Part shown: positions 34,262 to 43,043 of the stretch, piece by piece
Numbering within the stretch: position 1 is the stretch's first letter
Layout: each line of letters opens with the position of its first letter
Assembly (NCBI GenBank): GCA_021773115.1
Contig: JAJFKS010000006.1
Span: 501,266 to 565,265 of the forward strand
DNA length: 64,000 nucleotides
Origin: Woeseiaceae bacterium
GTDB taxonomy: Bacteria > Pseudomonadota > Gammaproteobacteria > Steroidobacterales > Woeseiaceae
Direction of reading: 5' to 3'
The notes under the pieces: model-generated
Databases searched by the model: none
Seen by the model: the letters and a program-made list of their open reading frames with translations, nothing else
What the model was told of the DNA's origin: nothing
Translations under genes and position numbers: made by a program

Positions 34262-34283
34262 GTCAGATCATTTAGAACCGGAT

Positions 34284-35759
34284 TCAATTGAACGGAATTA
34301 CGGAGTCCGTATAAGTGAACTCTATATTGCTCGCGCGAGCATCATGTTCGCCATCAAAGTTCTCGTTCGGAACAACGCCATAGTTAATTTTGCCGCTCAG
34401 ATAATGGAATACCCGAACCAGAGCAAGTGCCACGTTGTATCTTTTGTAATCGTGATATCGGATCGCTACGCGAATCGGCGCTCGAAGAATTCGATGCACA
34501 AACCGGTTAATCGATCCGGCGTCCCTGGCTTTGTCTACCGATGCCTCCAGCACGACAAGCTTGTATCGAGTCAGCGCCGCGAATCGCTCGCGGTTGGCAT
34601 CCGGGTGGTTTTCCAGATCATAGCCACTACCGAAGTTGATGCTCAGACCGATACCCAGATAAGAGAATTGCATGACCTTGCCTCGTGAGCTGCCGCAACT
34701 GTCGGTCAGATCTGTCATGGCGCCGGCGAATACCGGGTCAATCGTGGCACCGATATCGTTCTCAAGCATGTCTGCCGGATTCGTGCGTTGATAGGTCACT
34801 TTGTCACGGTGCTGCGGATCGAGCGTGTCAGCAATTGACAAGAGCATATCCGGATCGATCGGTCCGGCGCACTCGTACAGGTTGTTTGGCAGCGCCGTCG
34901 TGACTTCATTCTCGACACCGACCGTGCCCACGTCGATGTTCACATTTGATGTCTTGACTTCGACTATGAGGAATTTCGGCGAGCCACAAAGATAAGGTGG
35001 AATGATCAGGTCGTTGTTCGGGTCACCGTCGGTGTTAAACAACACCAGTGGCTCCATTCCGCACCTTGCGGGGTCATCAGTGAATTCGTAAGTTCTGATG
35101 CCGATCGCCGAATCACCAGCCACCGCGCCTGCAGGCACGGTAACCATCTGACCGCTCGTTGTCATGCAACCATCGCTGCTTGTGCATTCTGCCGGGTCAA
35201 CAGGAATCGCCGCGTCATATTCGACAACGTAGCCGCCGATGTTGTTCAGATTGCCCTCGTCGTTCCAGCCGAACTGGCCACCCAGCCCGATCCCGAGGTG
35301 AAATTCCACGGCGCCAAGATTGTTCGGCTCTCCATTCAACCAGTTTGAGTATGACGACAGTGGCACGGTCCCGGTTGAAATGGGACCCTCGTCATTAATC
35401 CACATCCAGCCACAACCGGGAATCGGTGTGCAGTTCGACTGCGTCAAACCACCCACCCATACTTCAGATGCGACCAGATAATCCGGATCGGCACTGCTAC
35501 GCAATGTTTCGACGAAGAGATCCTCCGCAGCAGACGTGATCGTTGCGAGGTGTCCCTGGACCGGGACGTCTCCAAAGGTTGCGAGATTCGCCTTCGTGTT
35601 TGCAGTATTCCAGGAAATCCCGGGGGCGGCATAAACCTCGTAATGCCGGCCATCGAAGTCGCCTGAAGCGACCGGCGATGGTGTTGTTGCAATTGCGCTC
35701 AATGGCAACAGGCTAATCATCGCTGCTACCAGGCATCGACTAATAGAACGCATATTCAT
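34284..35759 (-). CDS. Secreted protein with C-type-lectin-like domain
   Basis: A 491-residue protein with signal peptide (CLVAAMISLLPLSAIA). A C-type-lectin-like domain follows (about residues 20-180): GHLATITSAAEDLFVE, VWVGGLTQ, GWMWINDEGP, NWLNGEPNN, and the GWNDEGN (WND) motif. The remaining 300 residues contain several Cys (TSSDGC, DPARCG, YLCGSP, YECAGP) and no family I can name. GGGGA precedes the ATG at 35759; an in-frame start at 35846 would add a Lys-rich leader. The EPN motif would favour mannose-type ligands in animal lectins; carry-over to this protein is uncertain. It has a strong terminator of its own. Confidence 0.7.
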   Translation of the reverse strand: MNMRSISRCLVAAMISLLPLSAIATTPSPVASGDFDGRHYEVYAAPGISWNTANTKANLATFGDVPVQGHLATITSAAEDLFVETLRSSADPDYLVASEVWVGGLTQSNCTPIPGCGWMWINDEGPISTGTVPLSSYSNWLNGEPNNLGAVEFHLGIGLGGQFGWNDEGNLNNIGGYVVEYDAAIPVDPAECTSSDGCMTTSGQMVTVPAGAVAGDSAIGIRTYEFTDDPARCGMEPLVLFNTDGDPNNDLIIPPYLCGSPKFLIVEVKTSNVNIDVGTVGVENEVTTALPNNLYECAGPIDPDMLLSIADTLDPQHRDKVTYQRTNPADMLENDIGATIDPVFAGAMTDLTDSCGSSRGKVMQFSYLGIGLSINFGSGYDLENHPDANRERFAALTRYKLVVLEASVDKARDAGSINRFVHRILRAPIRVAIRYHDYKRYNVALALVRVFHYLSGKINYGVVPNENFDGEHDARASNIEFTYTDSVIPFN

Positions 35760-35902
35760 CGGAATTCCCCTTAAAGTTTTACTGCGAGTTTTTGTTTTTT
35801 TTCTAAGTGTTTGTGTTATTTTTTTTGAGCTCTTGCGGCCCGTCAATCAAGATACTACTGAAACGGGTCCGCGGCAATTCCACACGCGTCCCGGGCATAG
35901 CA

Positions 35903-38900
35903 TTATGTAATCTTTGCTTGCCAGCTTGCGGCACTGTCTACGAAATACGGCAGCGCTTCAGAAGCATCACGCAAAACCTTGAAACTCGGTTGCAAAAGCG
36001 CCCTCGCTTCATCAAAGCGGCGCAGGCCTGCCAGCGCCGCGCCCTCCACACTGGCTGCACTTGCCGTTCGCCAGTGGTCGGCACCAAAAGCCTCGATGCA
36101 TACCACCCTCGCATCCGCGGCAAGTTCAAGGGCCTCTGCGTTTCGGTCGGTTTCCACGAACAGGCCCGCCAGTAGTATTTTAGTAGCGGCCACATCCGCG
36201 TGCTTCGGCCCGAGCAGGCGAATACGCGACTCGAGCGCCTGACGCAACAGCGGCTCGGCAGACACATAGTCCTTTTTCTCCAGTAACCACATTGCGAGGT
36301 TGCTCATTCCCCGCGCGACTGAAGGGTGCTCTTCGCCGTGTATTCGCCGGTAGGCATCCAGAGAATCGCGAGACATCGCAATTGCCCCATCTAAATCGCC
36401 CTTCTGGCGGATCACGAAGGAGAGGTTATTGAGCGCCATGGCAATATCCGGGTGATCATCGCCCAGCAGCTTACGATTCATATCGATCGCTTCGCGGTAC
36501 AACAGCTCCGCATCACCGTACTGACCTTCTGCATGCAACGTGTAAGCCACGTTGTTCAGGCCCATGGCGATTTCCGGGTGGGCGGTATCGGAGTACAAGA
36601 CGCGCTTCATCGAGAGCGCTTCACGAAACAGTTGCTCGGCTTCATGATTATCCGGGGTTACAAACCCCAGGTTGTTCAGCGCTTCGGCCAGATCCGGGTG
36701 CGGGCCACTGTGCAACTCGCGCTGCATCGCGACGGCCTCGCGCAACAACGGCACACCGTCGTCGGGATTGCCCTGATCATATAGATTTAAGCCGAGACCC
36801 TCGAGACTTCGAGCGACGTCCGCATTTTTCTCGCCAGGCAGCTGTCTTTGTACCGCCAGCGCTTCGCGATACAGCGGTTCGCCGCCGGCGAAATCGCCCA
36901 TTCTTCCAAGCAAATCGGCAAGTTCGTACATCGTACTGGCGGTTTCCAGGTTTTGATCGCCGAGAAGCTTGCGGCGCATCGATAATGCGCCCTGGTAAAG
37001 CGTCAGCGCTGGTTCGTACTCGGCCTGGAGTTTTAATACATCGCCGAGTCGATGCATGGAGCGCGCGACCTCAAGATGCTCATCACCAAACAATGCACGA
37101 CGTTTATCGAGCGCACTTTGCAGCAGTGAAGCGGATTGATCGTAGAGACCGAGGCTGGTATAGACGGCACCCATGGTCTCCATCAGCGTTGCCTGGATGG
37201 CGGGCTGTGCCGCGAGCTCCTGCTCTATGCGACTCGCGCCCTTGTCCATGATTTCACGTGCGGTAACCGAATTGCCGCGAGCTTCGCCTGGGTCGGCGAC
37301 GTTAAACAGATCAACCATGAAATCGGTGGTTTGCTTCGCGGTTTCCGCTTCAACTTCGGCACGTGATCGTGCCTGGTTGGCGAGATCACGCTGCTGGGTC
37401 GCCTGGTAGGCGGAAAATGTGGCGATGACAGCCAGCACCGTGACGGTCGCAACTACGCCGGCTTTGAGCCGCTGCAGTCGCTTTCCTTTGGCAATGGATG
37501 CGGCAATGAATCGCGATTCGTCATCACTGAGTTCAAGGTCCTGTTCCAGCAGTGCTTCGGCCTCAACCAGCGGCTTGCCCGCCGGTAGCAGCAAATCCGA
37601 CGGTCGTCCATCCGCCTTCCAGCGATCGGCTGCGGCCGCGATACGGCCGCGCATTCTCAAGTTCTCCCGGTTCTGCGCAACCCAGTCCTTGACGCGCGGC
37701 CAGTGCCAGAGCAGCGCTTCATGCGCGACGGTCACAACGGCAGTGCCATCGTCCGCCAACTCAGTGACAAACAGGCGATTTTTGACAAAGGTCTCGATGA
37801 GTTCCCGGCTCTTACCGGTTGTCGCGTCAGTCCACGGCGCACGTTTTCGTCCGATCTGTTCGTAGCCGTCGCGTTCGATACTGACCAGGGCATTCAAGAC
37901 TCGCGACAGTTCGGCCTCAACATCGTCCGGCAAGTCTTTGAAGACCGTTTCGGCACGTTGTGCCAGTGATCCCTCAACGCCACCGAGGTCGCGATAGGCC
38001 GCCAAAGTCAGCATGCCATCCTCGGTCCGCCGCTGATACAGCTCCTCAAGTGTGAACTGCAGCAAAGGCAGGACTTCGGGGTGCTCCGCCGCTGAGTCCC
38101 GCAACATGTCGTCGAGGCGCTCACTGCTGGCCGGGTCTTCCTCGAATCGCAGCCCGGCGGCCCGCGTCGGCAAACGAATCATCTGTCCAATCTCGCTCGC
38201 CGTCGGCGGCATCAAATCGTATTGACCATCGCCTTCTTTGAGTTCCACCAGTTTTCGTATCTTGCCGAGCGCCTGGTAGAAGTCACTGCGCAAGGTGCCG
38301 ATAACCCAGACTCGACCACAACGTGCAAGGGTGTCGAGTACATCGACCAGTGCCTCGCGATCCTCCTGAGTAACCTCGTCCTGCGTGTACATTTCCTCCA
38401 TTTGATCAACGAGCAGTGCGAGACGCGCGTTGGCGCTGCTGCCGTCTTTGCGTTTCTCTCGCGACAGGGCCCCTTTGATCATCGATGCAGCTGCCCCCGG
38501 TGAGGTTCGCAGCACTGTCGCCAGCTCTGCAGGACCATCCTTGTCTTCGTCGAGCGACGGCAGCGCGTTGTCACGCAACAAGGCCTTTGCAAGACCGGTA
38601 AACAGGTCACCACGCACGTCGGTCGGCCGGAAGACAGCACGCCGCCAGACGTCGACACCTTCAATAACACCCGGCTTCGTCAACATAGGTAAGACACCCG
38701 CGCGAACGACGGACGACTTGCCGCCGCCGCTCATGCCGAGCACCAGGACGAAAGATCGACCCTCCATGTCCTGATCGCGAAGCGCCTGCAGGATGTCCGA
38801 CACGGCCTTGGTGCGGCCGAAGAACACCGGCGCATGCTCGAATTCGAATGCCTCGAGACCCCGGAATGGCGAGCCTTTTTTCCAAACAGCGCGCGCTTCC

Positions 38901-39487
38901 GATGTTGACGAAATGCTGGAGGGGATCTGTCGGTCAATCAGGCGGTGTAGATGATTCTCAAGAAGGTTTTCAAAGTCGCTCGGCGCCTCGAAGGCGTGAA
39001 ATGCCGCTATCAGGGTTCCTTCGGTCTCGTCGTGAAACCACTTGCCGACAAACTCGTCGAGTTTCTTCTTTTGTGACAGGCGATCCAGCAATTCTTTTTC
39101 ATCGTCAAGCCGGACCGACGGTGGCGCCGTCTTGCGGTAAACCAGCAAATCCGGCTTACCGTTTTTCCGAAATCCCTCAATTGCCTCCTCGAATTCGAAT
39201 TCGGTGCCGGACTCGTAGCGCGATCCGTCAGCACGCACGAACTCTTTGGGTAGCTTGGTGCCGAGGCGCGACCAAAGAATGGCGATGACAATGTCCGCTT
39301 CGGAAGGTTTGACGATTTGGGTCTGAAACGTCGACGTCGCGACCAGCGGTTCGTGCTCCCACAGCACAGACTCAAGCACAACTTTTCCAATGTACTCGCT
39401 CTGCAGCCGCTCTATGACCCGGTTGGCAATGGCACGTTCTTCAAACACATCCCCGGGCGAGGATATGAATACTCGCAGTGTCTTCAA
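35903..39487 (-). CDS. DUF4062-nSTAND NTPase-TPR protein
   Basis: An 1194-residue protein. N-terminal DUF4062 domain (LRVFISSPGDVFEERAIANR; DIVIAILWSRLGTKLP; about residues 1-190). It is followed by a STAND NTPase: entry motif SPFRGLEAFEFEHAPVFFGR, Walker A GMSGGGKSS (251-259), Walker B LALLVDQMEE (356-365), and the downstream VAHEALLWHWPRVKDW seen in nSTAND1 proteins. A membrane helix lies at about 675-695, then a charged coil, then eight or so kinesin-light-chain-type TPRs to the end. The design (effector-like head, NTPase switch, repeat sensor) is that of bacterial NLR-like immune or signalling proteins. The membrane helix is unusual for that class. It follows sstT by 30 bases in the same direction. 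Confidence 0.82.
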   Translation of the reverse strand: MKTLRVFISSPGDVFEERAIANRVIERLQSEYIGKVVLESVLWEHEPLVATSTFQTQIVKPSEADIVIAILWSRLGTKLPKEFVRADGSRYESGTEFEFEEAIEGFRKNGKPDLLVYRKTAPPSVRLDDEKELLDRLSQKKKLDEFVGKWFHDETEGTLIAAFHAFEAPSDFENLLENHLHRLIDRQIPSSISSTSEARAVWKKGSPFRGLEAFEFEHAPVFFGRTKAVSDILQALRDQDMEGRSFVLVLGMSGGGKSSVVRAGVLPMLTKPGVIEGVDVWRRAVFRPTDVRGDLFTGLAKALLRDNALPSLDEDKDGPAELATVLRTSPGAAASMIKGALSREKRKDGSSANARLALLVDQMEEMYTQDEVTQEDREALVDVLDTLARCGRVWVIGTLRSDFYQALGKIRKLVELKEGDGQYDLMPPTASEIGQMIRLPTRAAGLRFEEDPASSERLDDMLRDSAAEHPEVLPLLQFTLEELYQRRTEDGMLTLAAYRDLGGVEGSLAQRAETVFKDLPDDVEAELSRVLNALVSIERDGYEQIGRKRAPWTDATTGKSRELIETFVKNRLFVTELADDGTAVVTVAHEALLWHWPRVKDWVAQNRENLRMRGRIAAAADRWKADGRPSDLLLPAGKPLVEAEALLEQDLELSDDESRFIAASIAKGKRLQRLKAGVVATVTVLAVIATFSAYQATQQRDLANQARSRAEVEAETAKQTTDFMVDLFNVADPGEARGNSVTAREIMDKGASRIEQELAAQPAIQATLMETMGAVYTSLGLYDQSASLLQSALDKRRALFGDEHLEVARSMHRLGDVLKLQAEYEPALTLYQGALSMRRKLLGDQNLETASTMYELADLLGRMGDFAGGEPLYREALAVQRQLPGEKNADVARSLEGLGLNLYDQGNPDDGVPLLREAVAMQRELHSGPHPDLAEALNNLGFVTPDNHEAEQLFREALSMKRVLYSDTAHPEIAMGLNNVAYTLHAEGQYGDAELLYREAIDMNRKLLGDDHPDIAMALNNLSFVIRQKGDLDGAIAMSRDSLDAYRRIHGEEHPSVARGMSNLAMWLLEKKDYVSAEPLLRQALESRIRLLGPKHADVAATKILLAGLFVETDRNAEALELAADARVVCIEAFGADHWRTASAASVEGAALAGLRRFDEARALLQPSFKVLRDASEALPYFVDSAASWQAKIT

Positions 39488-39517
39488 CGTCGTTACCTTG
39501 TTGTTTTGCCCGGCATT

Positions 39518-40741
39518 TTAGCGCATCGGGGACGCTATCTGTGATTTGTCTGCAACGGCTGCTGTGAAGACGACATCTGTCGAGCTGTTTAGCGCCGTTT
39601 CGGCAGAGTCCTGCAAGACGCTGATCACGAAGCCGACGGCAACCACCTGCATTGCGACATCGTTGGAAATACCGAACAGGCTGCAGCTAAGCGGGATCAA
39701 CAAGAGTGAACCGCCCGCTACGCCCGACGCGCCGCAGGCCGATAAGGCCGCGACAAGGCTGAGCAAGAGCGCCGTTGCGAAATCGATATCGATGCCCAGC
39801 GTGTTGGTCGCTGCGAGCGTCAGCACGGTAATTGTGATGGCCGCCCCGCCCATATTGATGGTTGCGCCAAGCGGGATGGATACCGCGTAAGTATCTTTTT
39901 CGAGGTTCAAGCGTTCGCACAGGGCCAGGTTTACGGGAATATTCGCAGCCGAACTGCGCGTAAAAAATGCGGTGACACCACTCTCACGAAGGGCGAGCAG
40001 CACAGTCGGGTACGGATTTCGTCGTGTCTTGATCCAGAAAATCAGTGGGTTCAGGAGCAGGGCCACGGTCAACATGCAGCCAAGCAAGACGGTCAGAATA
40101 CGTGCGTAGCTCCCGAGCACCGACAGGCCTGACTCCGCGAGATTACCGGCAACCAGACCGAAGATTCCGATCGGCGCGAGGCGAATAACGATGCGGACGA
40201 TGTTCGTGACTGCATCGGCGGTATCGGAGAGCATCTGCCGCGTGGAATCCGCCGCGTTGTGCAGAAATATGCCGAGCAGGACGCCCCAGACGAGAATTCC
40301 GATGTAATTACCGGTCAGCACCGCATTGACTGGATTGTCGACCAGCTTTTGCAGCAGCCCACCGAGGACTTCGGTAATGCCCTGCGGTGCACTGATGCTG
40401 ACATCCGACACTTGTAAAGTCAGCGTAGTCGGGAACAGCATGCTCACCGTGACTGCGAGCAATGCGGCGGCAAATGTGCCTGCGAGATACATCACGACGA
40501 TCGGTCGTAACTGGGCCGTATGGCTCGCGCGCCGATTGGCTATCGCTGATGCAACCAGCACCAGCACCAATACCGGTGCGACCGCTTTTAGCGCCGAGAC
40601 AAACAGGTTGCCGAGCATCATTGCCGACTTGGCAGCCGGGGGCGACACAAGCGACAACGCTACGCCCACAACAATGCCGATCGCTATTTGCAGAACCAGG
40701 CTGCCAGACATGATTCGCTTCAGGAGTGTTGGTGCAGGCAT
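39518..40741 (-). CDS. sstT: Sodium:serine/threonine symporter SstT
   Basis: A 407-residue dicarboxylate/amino-acid:cation symporter (DAACS) family protein that follows E. coli SstT along most of its length: [88 protein letters not shown] and [19 protein letters not shown]. The SSAANIP and NMGGAA stretches contribute to the substrate and sodium sites. It imports serine and threonine with Na+. The ATG at 40741 matches the SstT N-terminus; further upstream in-frame starts add unrelated residues. A short MarR-like gene lies upstream in the same direction. Confidence 0.93.
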   Translation of the reverse strand: MPAPTLLKRIMSGSLVLQIAIGIVVGVALSLVSPPAAKSAMMLGNLFVSALKAVAPVLVLVLVASAIANRRASHTAQLRPIVVMYLAGTFAAALLAVTVSMLFPTTLTLQVSDVSISAPQGITEVLGGLLQKLVDNPVNAVLTGNYIGILVWGVLLGIFLHNAADSTRQMLSDTADAVTNIVRIVIRLAPIGIFGLVAGNLAESGLSVLGSYARILTVLLGCMLTVALLLNPLIFWIKTRRNPYPTVLLALRESGVTAFFTRSSAANIPVNLALCERLNLEKDTYAVSIPLGATINMGGAAITITVLTLAATNTLGIDIDFATALLLSLVAALSACGASGVAGGSLLLIPLSCSLFGISNDVAMQVVAVGFVISVLQDSAETALNSSTDVVFTAAVADKSQIASPMR

Positions 40742-40894
40742 TGCAGATCTCTCGATTATTGGCGGTAGCCACAATCTGCTTGAAAAGCGGGCCTCAGTAA
40801 AGGTGTGCCTGTTCTGATGTCGGCCCGATATAATCGGGGCGATAGGCAATGATGCGTAAATTCGTTCCCTGGATACCCGCAGTCGACAGCCTGT

Positions 40895-41251
40895 TCAGGG
40901 ACTGTCCATCGTCTTGAGCCAGCGCTTCAAAAACGATCGGCCCTTTGCTGTCAAATAGATACGCTTGATGCGCAGATTCATCGAATCTACTCGTAATTCC
41001 AGCAACCCCGGGCCAGGCAACTTTTTGCTCGTTAATGTCGACAAATCAGCGAGGTTTCGCGACAGCGCTGTGATTGAGGTCGATTCGAGTGTTTTTAGCA
41101 GTTCGCGTTGATTCATGCCCTCATTCTGAAAAACGCTGATAAGGATTAACAGTCGTTGCGCTGTGATATCAGCCGTTAGCTTGGCCCTGGCGAATCGCAG
41201 CGCCTTGTCGAGCATTAGCACATGCTGTTTGTCTTTTTTTTCCAATTGCAT
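40895..41251 (-). CDS. Small MarR-like winged-helix regulator
   Basis: A 118-residue protein with the MarR core only: FARAKLTADITAQRLLILIS, recognition region NQRELLKTLESTSITALSRN, and a wing ending LELRVDSMNLRIKRIYLTAK. The long N-terminal dimerisation helices of full MarR proteins are shortened. It lies between sodB (upstream, same strand) and sstT (downstream). A perfect 28-bp palindrome at the sodB promoter is a candidate binding site for it, by position only. Confidence 0.75.
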   Translation of the reverse strand: MQLEKKDKQHVLMLDKALRFARAKLTADITAQRLLILISVFQNEGMNQRELLKTLESTSITALSRNLADLSTLTSKKLPGPGLLELRVDSMNLRIKRIYLTAKGRSFLKRWLKTMDSP

Positions 41252-41315
41252 GCCAAAGCCGCCTGTTTGTGGAATGACTTTTTGTAATCACAATCGCTGC
41301 GACAACGTGTCACGT

Positions 41316-41930
41316 CTACGCGGCGACTTCGACTTTTATCGCCTCAAAGTTTCGTGCGGCAAATGCCCAGTTAACTCTGTCGCTCAGGAAGCTATCAACA
41401 TACTGACCCCGGTCATTCTTGTAGTCGAGGTAGTAAGCGTGTTCCCAGACATCAAGCGTCAACAGCGGTTGTGCGCCGCGCTGGATCGGCGTATCTGCGT
41501 TACCGGTGTTCATTATCCGGAGTCCGCCTGAGTCAACGACGAGCCAGACCCAGCCGCTACCGAATTGCGAAACGGCCGCTTTTTTGAATGCCTCCTGAAA
41601 GCCATTCAGGTCGACGAATGCCGCATCAATGGCGTCTCCGAGGGGCCCGACAGGCGCGCTGCCGCCTTCGGGCGACATGCTTTCCCACAAAAAGCTGTGA
41701 TTCAGCGACTGCGCTGCATTGTTGAAAATGGCGGTGTCGCCCTTGGCGCTGGCTTTGACGACAATTTCATGAAGAGAGAGATGCTGATACTCGGTATCGG
41801 CAATCAGTTTGTTCAGTTTGTCGATATAAGCCTGATGATGTTTTCCATGGTGCGTTTCGAGCGTTTTCTTCGATAGAAATGGCTCAAGGGCATCGGTTCT
41901 ATAGGGTAGTTCGGGTAGTTTGAAAGTCAT
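41316..41930 (-). CDS. sodB: Iron superoxide dismutase
   Basis: A 204-residue Fe/Mn-SOD. Metal ligands are His27 (ETHHGKHHQAY), His78 (SLNHSFLW), Asp160 and His164 (DVWEHAYYLDY). The outer-sphere Gln at 74 (FNNAAQ) and the GSGWVWL region point to the iron form rather than manganese. It dismutates superoxide to oxygen and peroxide in the cytoplasm. A promoter (TTGCGA, 17 bases, TATCGT) and a perfect 28-bp palindrome covering its -35 box lie 36-71 bases upstream, so repression by a dimeric regulator is likely. Confidence 0.96.
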   Translation of the reverse strand: MTFKLPELPYRTDALEPFLSKKTLETHHGKHHQAYIDKLNKLIADTEYQHLSLHEIVVKASAKGDTAIFNNAAQSLNHSFLWESMSPEGGSAPVGPLGDAIDAAFVDLNGFQEAFKKAAVSQFGSGWVWLVVDSGGLRIMNTGNADTPIQRGAQPLLTLDVWEHAYYLDYKNDRGQYVDSFLSDRVNWAFAARNFEAIKVEVAA

Positions 41931-41965
41931 AAATTGGCCTTCTGTCAGCAGAGTTGATATACGAC

Positions 41966-41994
41966 ACGATACCGGAATAGTTGCGATATCGCAA
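41966..41994 (-). promoter_or_regulatory. Predicted sodB promoter
   Basis: On the minus strand TTGCGA (41994-41989), 17 bases, TATCGT (41971-41966); each box matches the sigma-70 consensus at four of six positions. The leader to the ATG at 41930 would be about 30 bases. The -35 box lies inside the 28-bp palindrome. Confidence 0.5.
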
Positions 41995-42001
41995 CTATTC
42001 C
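41974..42001. promoter_or_regulatory. Perfect 28-bp palindrome, probable operator at sodB
   Basis: The left half GGAATAGTTGCGAT (41974-41987) is followed directly by its exact reverse complement ATCGCAACTATTCC (41988-42001). No T run is attached. It lies between the mgtC-like stop and sodB and covers the predicted -35 box, which fits an operator for a homodimeric regulator. Confidence 0.75.
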
Positions 42002-42012
42002 CCCTACGGCCT

Positions 42013-42453
42013 TCAATCTGAATCGGATATCTTTGTCTTGAGCGGTGTGACGAACCGAAAGGTAAGAAACATCAAAAAAGACAGGAGTATCGCGATCTCG
42101 TAGCGATCGCTCGCTACAGCGATGCCGATTAATCCGGTTGTCCAGATGCTGGCAGCCGTCGCGGTTCCACTGACGCTTCCTCCGCCCTTTAGAATTGCAC
42201 CGCCACCGATGAAACCGATGCCGGTGATGATGCCTTGCAATACTCGCGCCTCCGCGCCGGTGGTATCGAGAATCGAAAAGCCGACCAGCGTGTAACCACA
42301 AGCCGCCATCGCGACCAGCGGAAACGTCCGTAGTCCGGCGCTGCGACTGGCTGCCTCACGATTGAATGCAACCGGCAAAGCGAGGGCGTAGGCGATGCAG
42401 AGATGGCTAAGGTTGAACCAAATGTGATTCCAATCGATATCAATTGACGGCAT
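42013..42453 (-). CDS. MgtC/SapB-family membrane protein
   Basis: A 146-residue protein with about four membrane helices. The MgtC signature is present: LALPVAFNREAASRSAGLRT (R-E-x(n)-GLRT) and GIITGIGFIGGGAILKGGG. MgtC proteins inhibit the F-type ATPase or support growth at low magnesium in some pathogens; in free-living bacteria the role is unclear. The ATG at 42453 (MPSIDIDW) fits the short family N-terminus. It is upstream of sodB in the same direction, but the palindrome between them suggests separate control. Confidence 0.85.
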   Translation of the reverse strand: MPSIDIDWNHIWFNLSHLCIAYALALPVAFNREAASRSAGLRTFPLVAMAACGYTLVGFSILDTTGAEARVLQGIITGIGFIGGGAILKGGGSVSGTATAASIWTTGLIGIAVASDRYEIAILLSFLMFLTFRFVTPLKTKISDSD

Positions 42454-42656
42454 ACGATTTGCTCCCTGGGCGCATGGTGGATTTTGCACCGCACGCACGC
42501 GTCGCTGATGCTCACCTATCTATTCGTTTACAGTACCAGCCAATCGATCAAAGCGCTCTGCAGCCTGATTCACACTGTGCAGTCTGCGATCAGCTCATGC
42601 AGAAAGCATCAGCATGCCTTGTTGGAGCAGCGCTTTGTCCTTGACAAGTCCCTGTC

Positions 42657-42682
42657 AACATGTAACCCTTAGGTTACATGTT
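42657..42682. promoter_or_regulatory. ArsR-type operator overlapping the start codon
   Basis: AACATGTAACC (42657-42667), spacer CTTA, GGTTACATGTT (42672-42682): a perfect 11-bp inverted repeat. The ATG of the ArsR-family gene (42678) is inside its right arm. A TTGACA box at 42641-42646 lies 10 bases upstream. Binding would block both transcription and the first codons. Confidence 0.75.
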
Positions 42683-43043
42683 AAACGATCACGATATGGA
42701 TGCGGTATTTCAGGCGCTGGCTCACGAGAGCCGCCGCCGAATGCTGGACATCGTTAAGGAGTGCCCCGGCATCGGTGTTGGGCTGCTGGCGAAGCAATTC
42801 GATGTCAGCCGGATCGCGGTAATGAAACACCTGGGTGTTTTGGAGAGTGCCGGCCTGCTCGTCTCTGAAAAAGACGGCCGTACCCGCCGACTCTATTTCA
42901 ACGCGGTACCGATACAGATGATTCACGAACGCTGGACCACCGAATACAGCGCCTACTGGAGCGGCAATCTCACAAGGATCAAATACCTTGCGGAGATTCG
43001 CGCGCGAAACGACGAGAAAGACAAAAACAAGCGAGCAAAGTAA
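42678..43043 (+). CDS. ArsR-family transcriptional regulator
   Basis: A 121-residue winged-helix protein: VFQALAHESRRRMLDIVKEC, then LLAKQFDVSRIAVMKHLGVL with the recognition helix, and a wing LVSEKDGRTRRLYFNAVP. It has no CxC metal motif, so it belongs to the metal-free subgroup that pairs with SRPBCC (AHSA1) proteins. Its stop TAA overlaps the ATG of the SRPBCC gene by one base. The operator at 42657-42682 covers its own start, so autoregulation is likely. A second ATG at 42696 is an alternative start. Confidence 0.9.
   Translation: MLNDHDMDAVFQALAHESRRRMLDIVKECPGIGVGLLAKQFDVSRIAVMKHLGVLESAGLLVSEKDGRTRRLYFNAVPIQMIHERWTTEYSAYWSGNLTRIKYLAEIRARNDEKDKNKRAK

Noticed and set aside
29318..39487. 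Naming the 29-39 kb block as a known defence system (Avs, CBASS, Zorya, Thoeris)
   Set aside because: None of the defining genes of those systems is present: no cyclase, no ThsA/ThsB, no ZorA-E, and the nSTAND protein has a membrane helix and a DUF4062 head. Only a candidate role is claimed.
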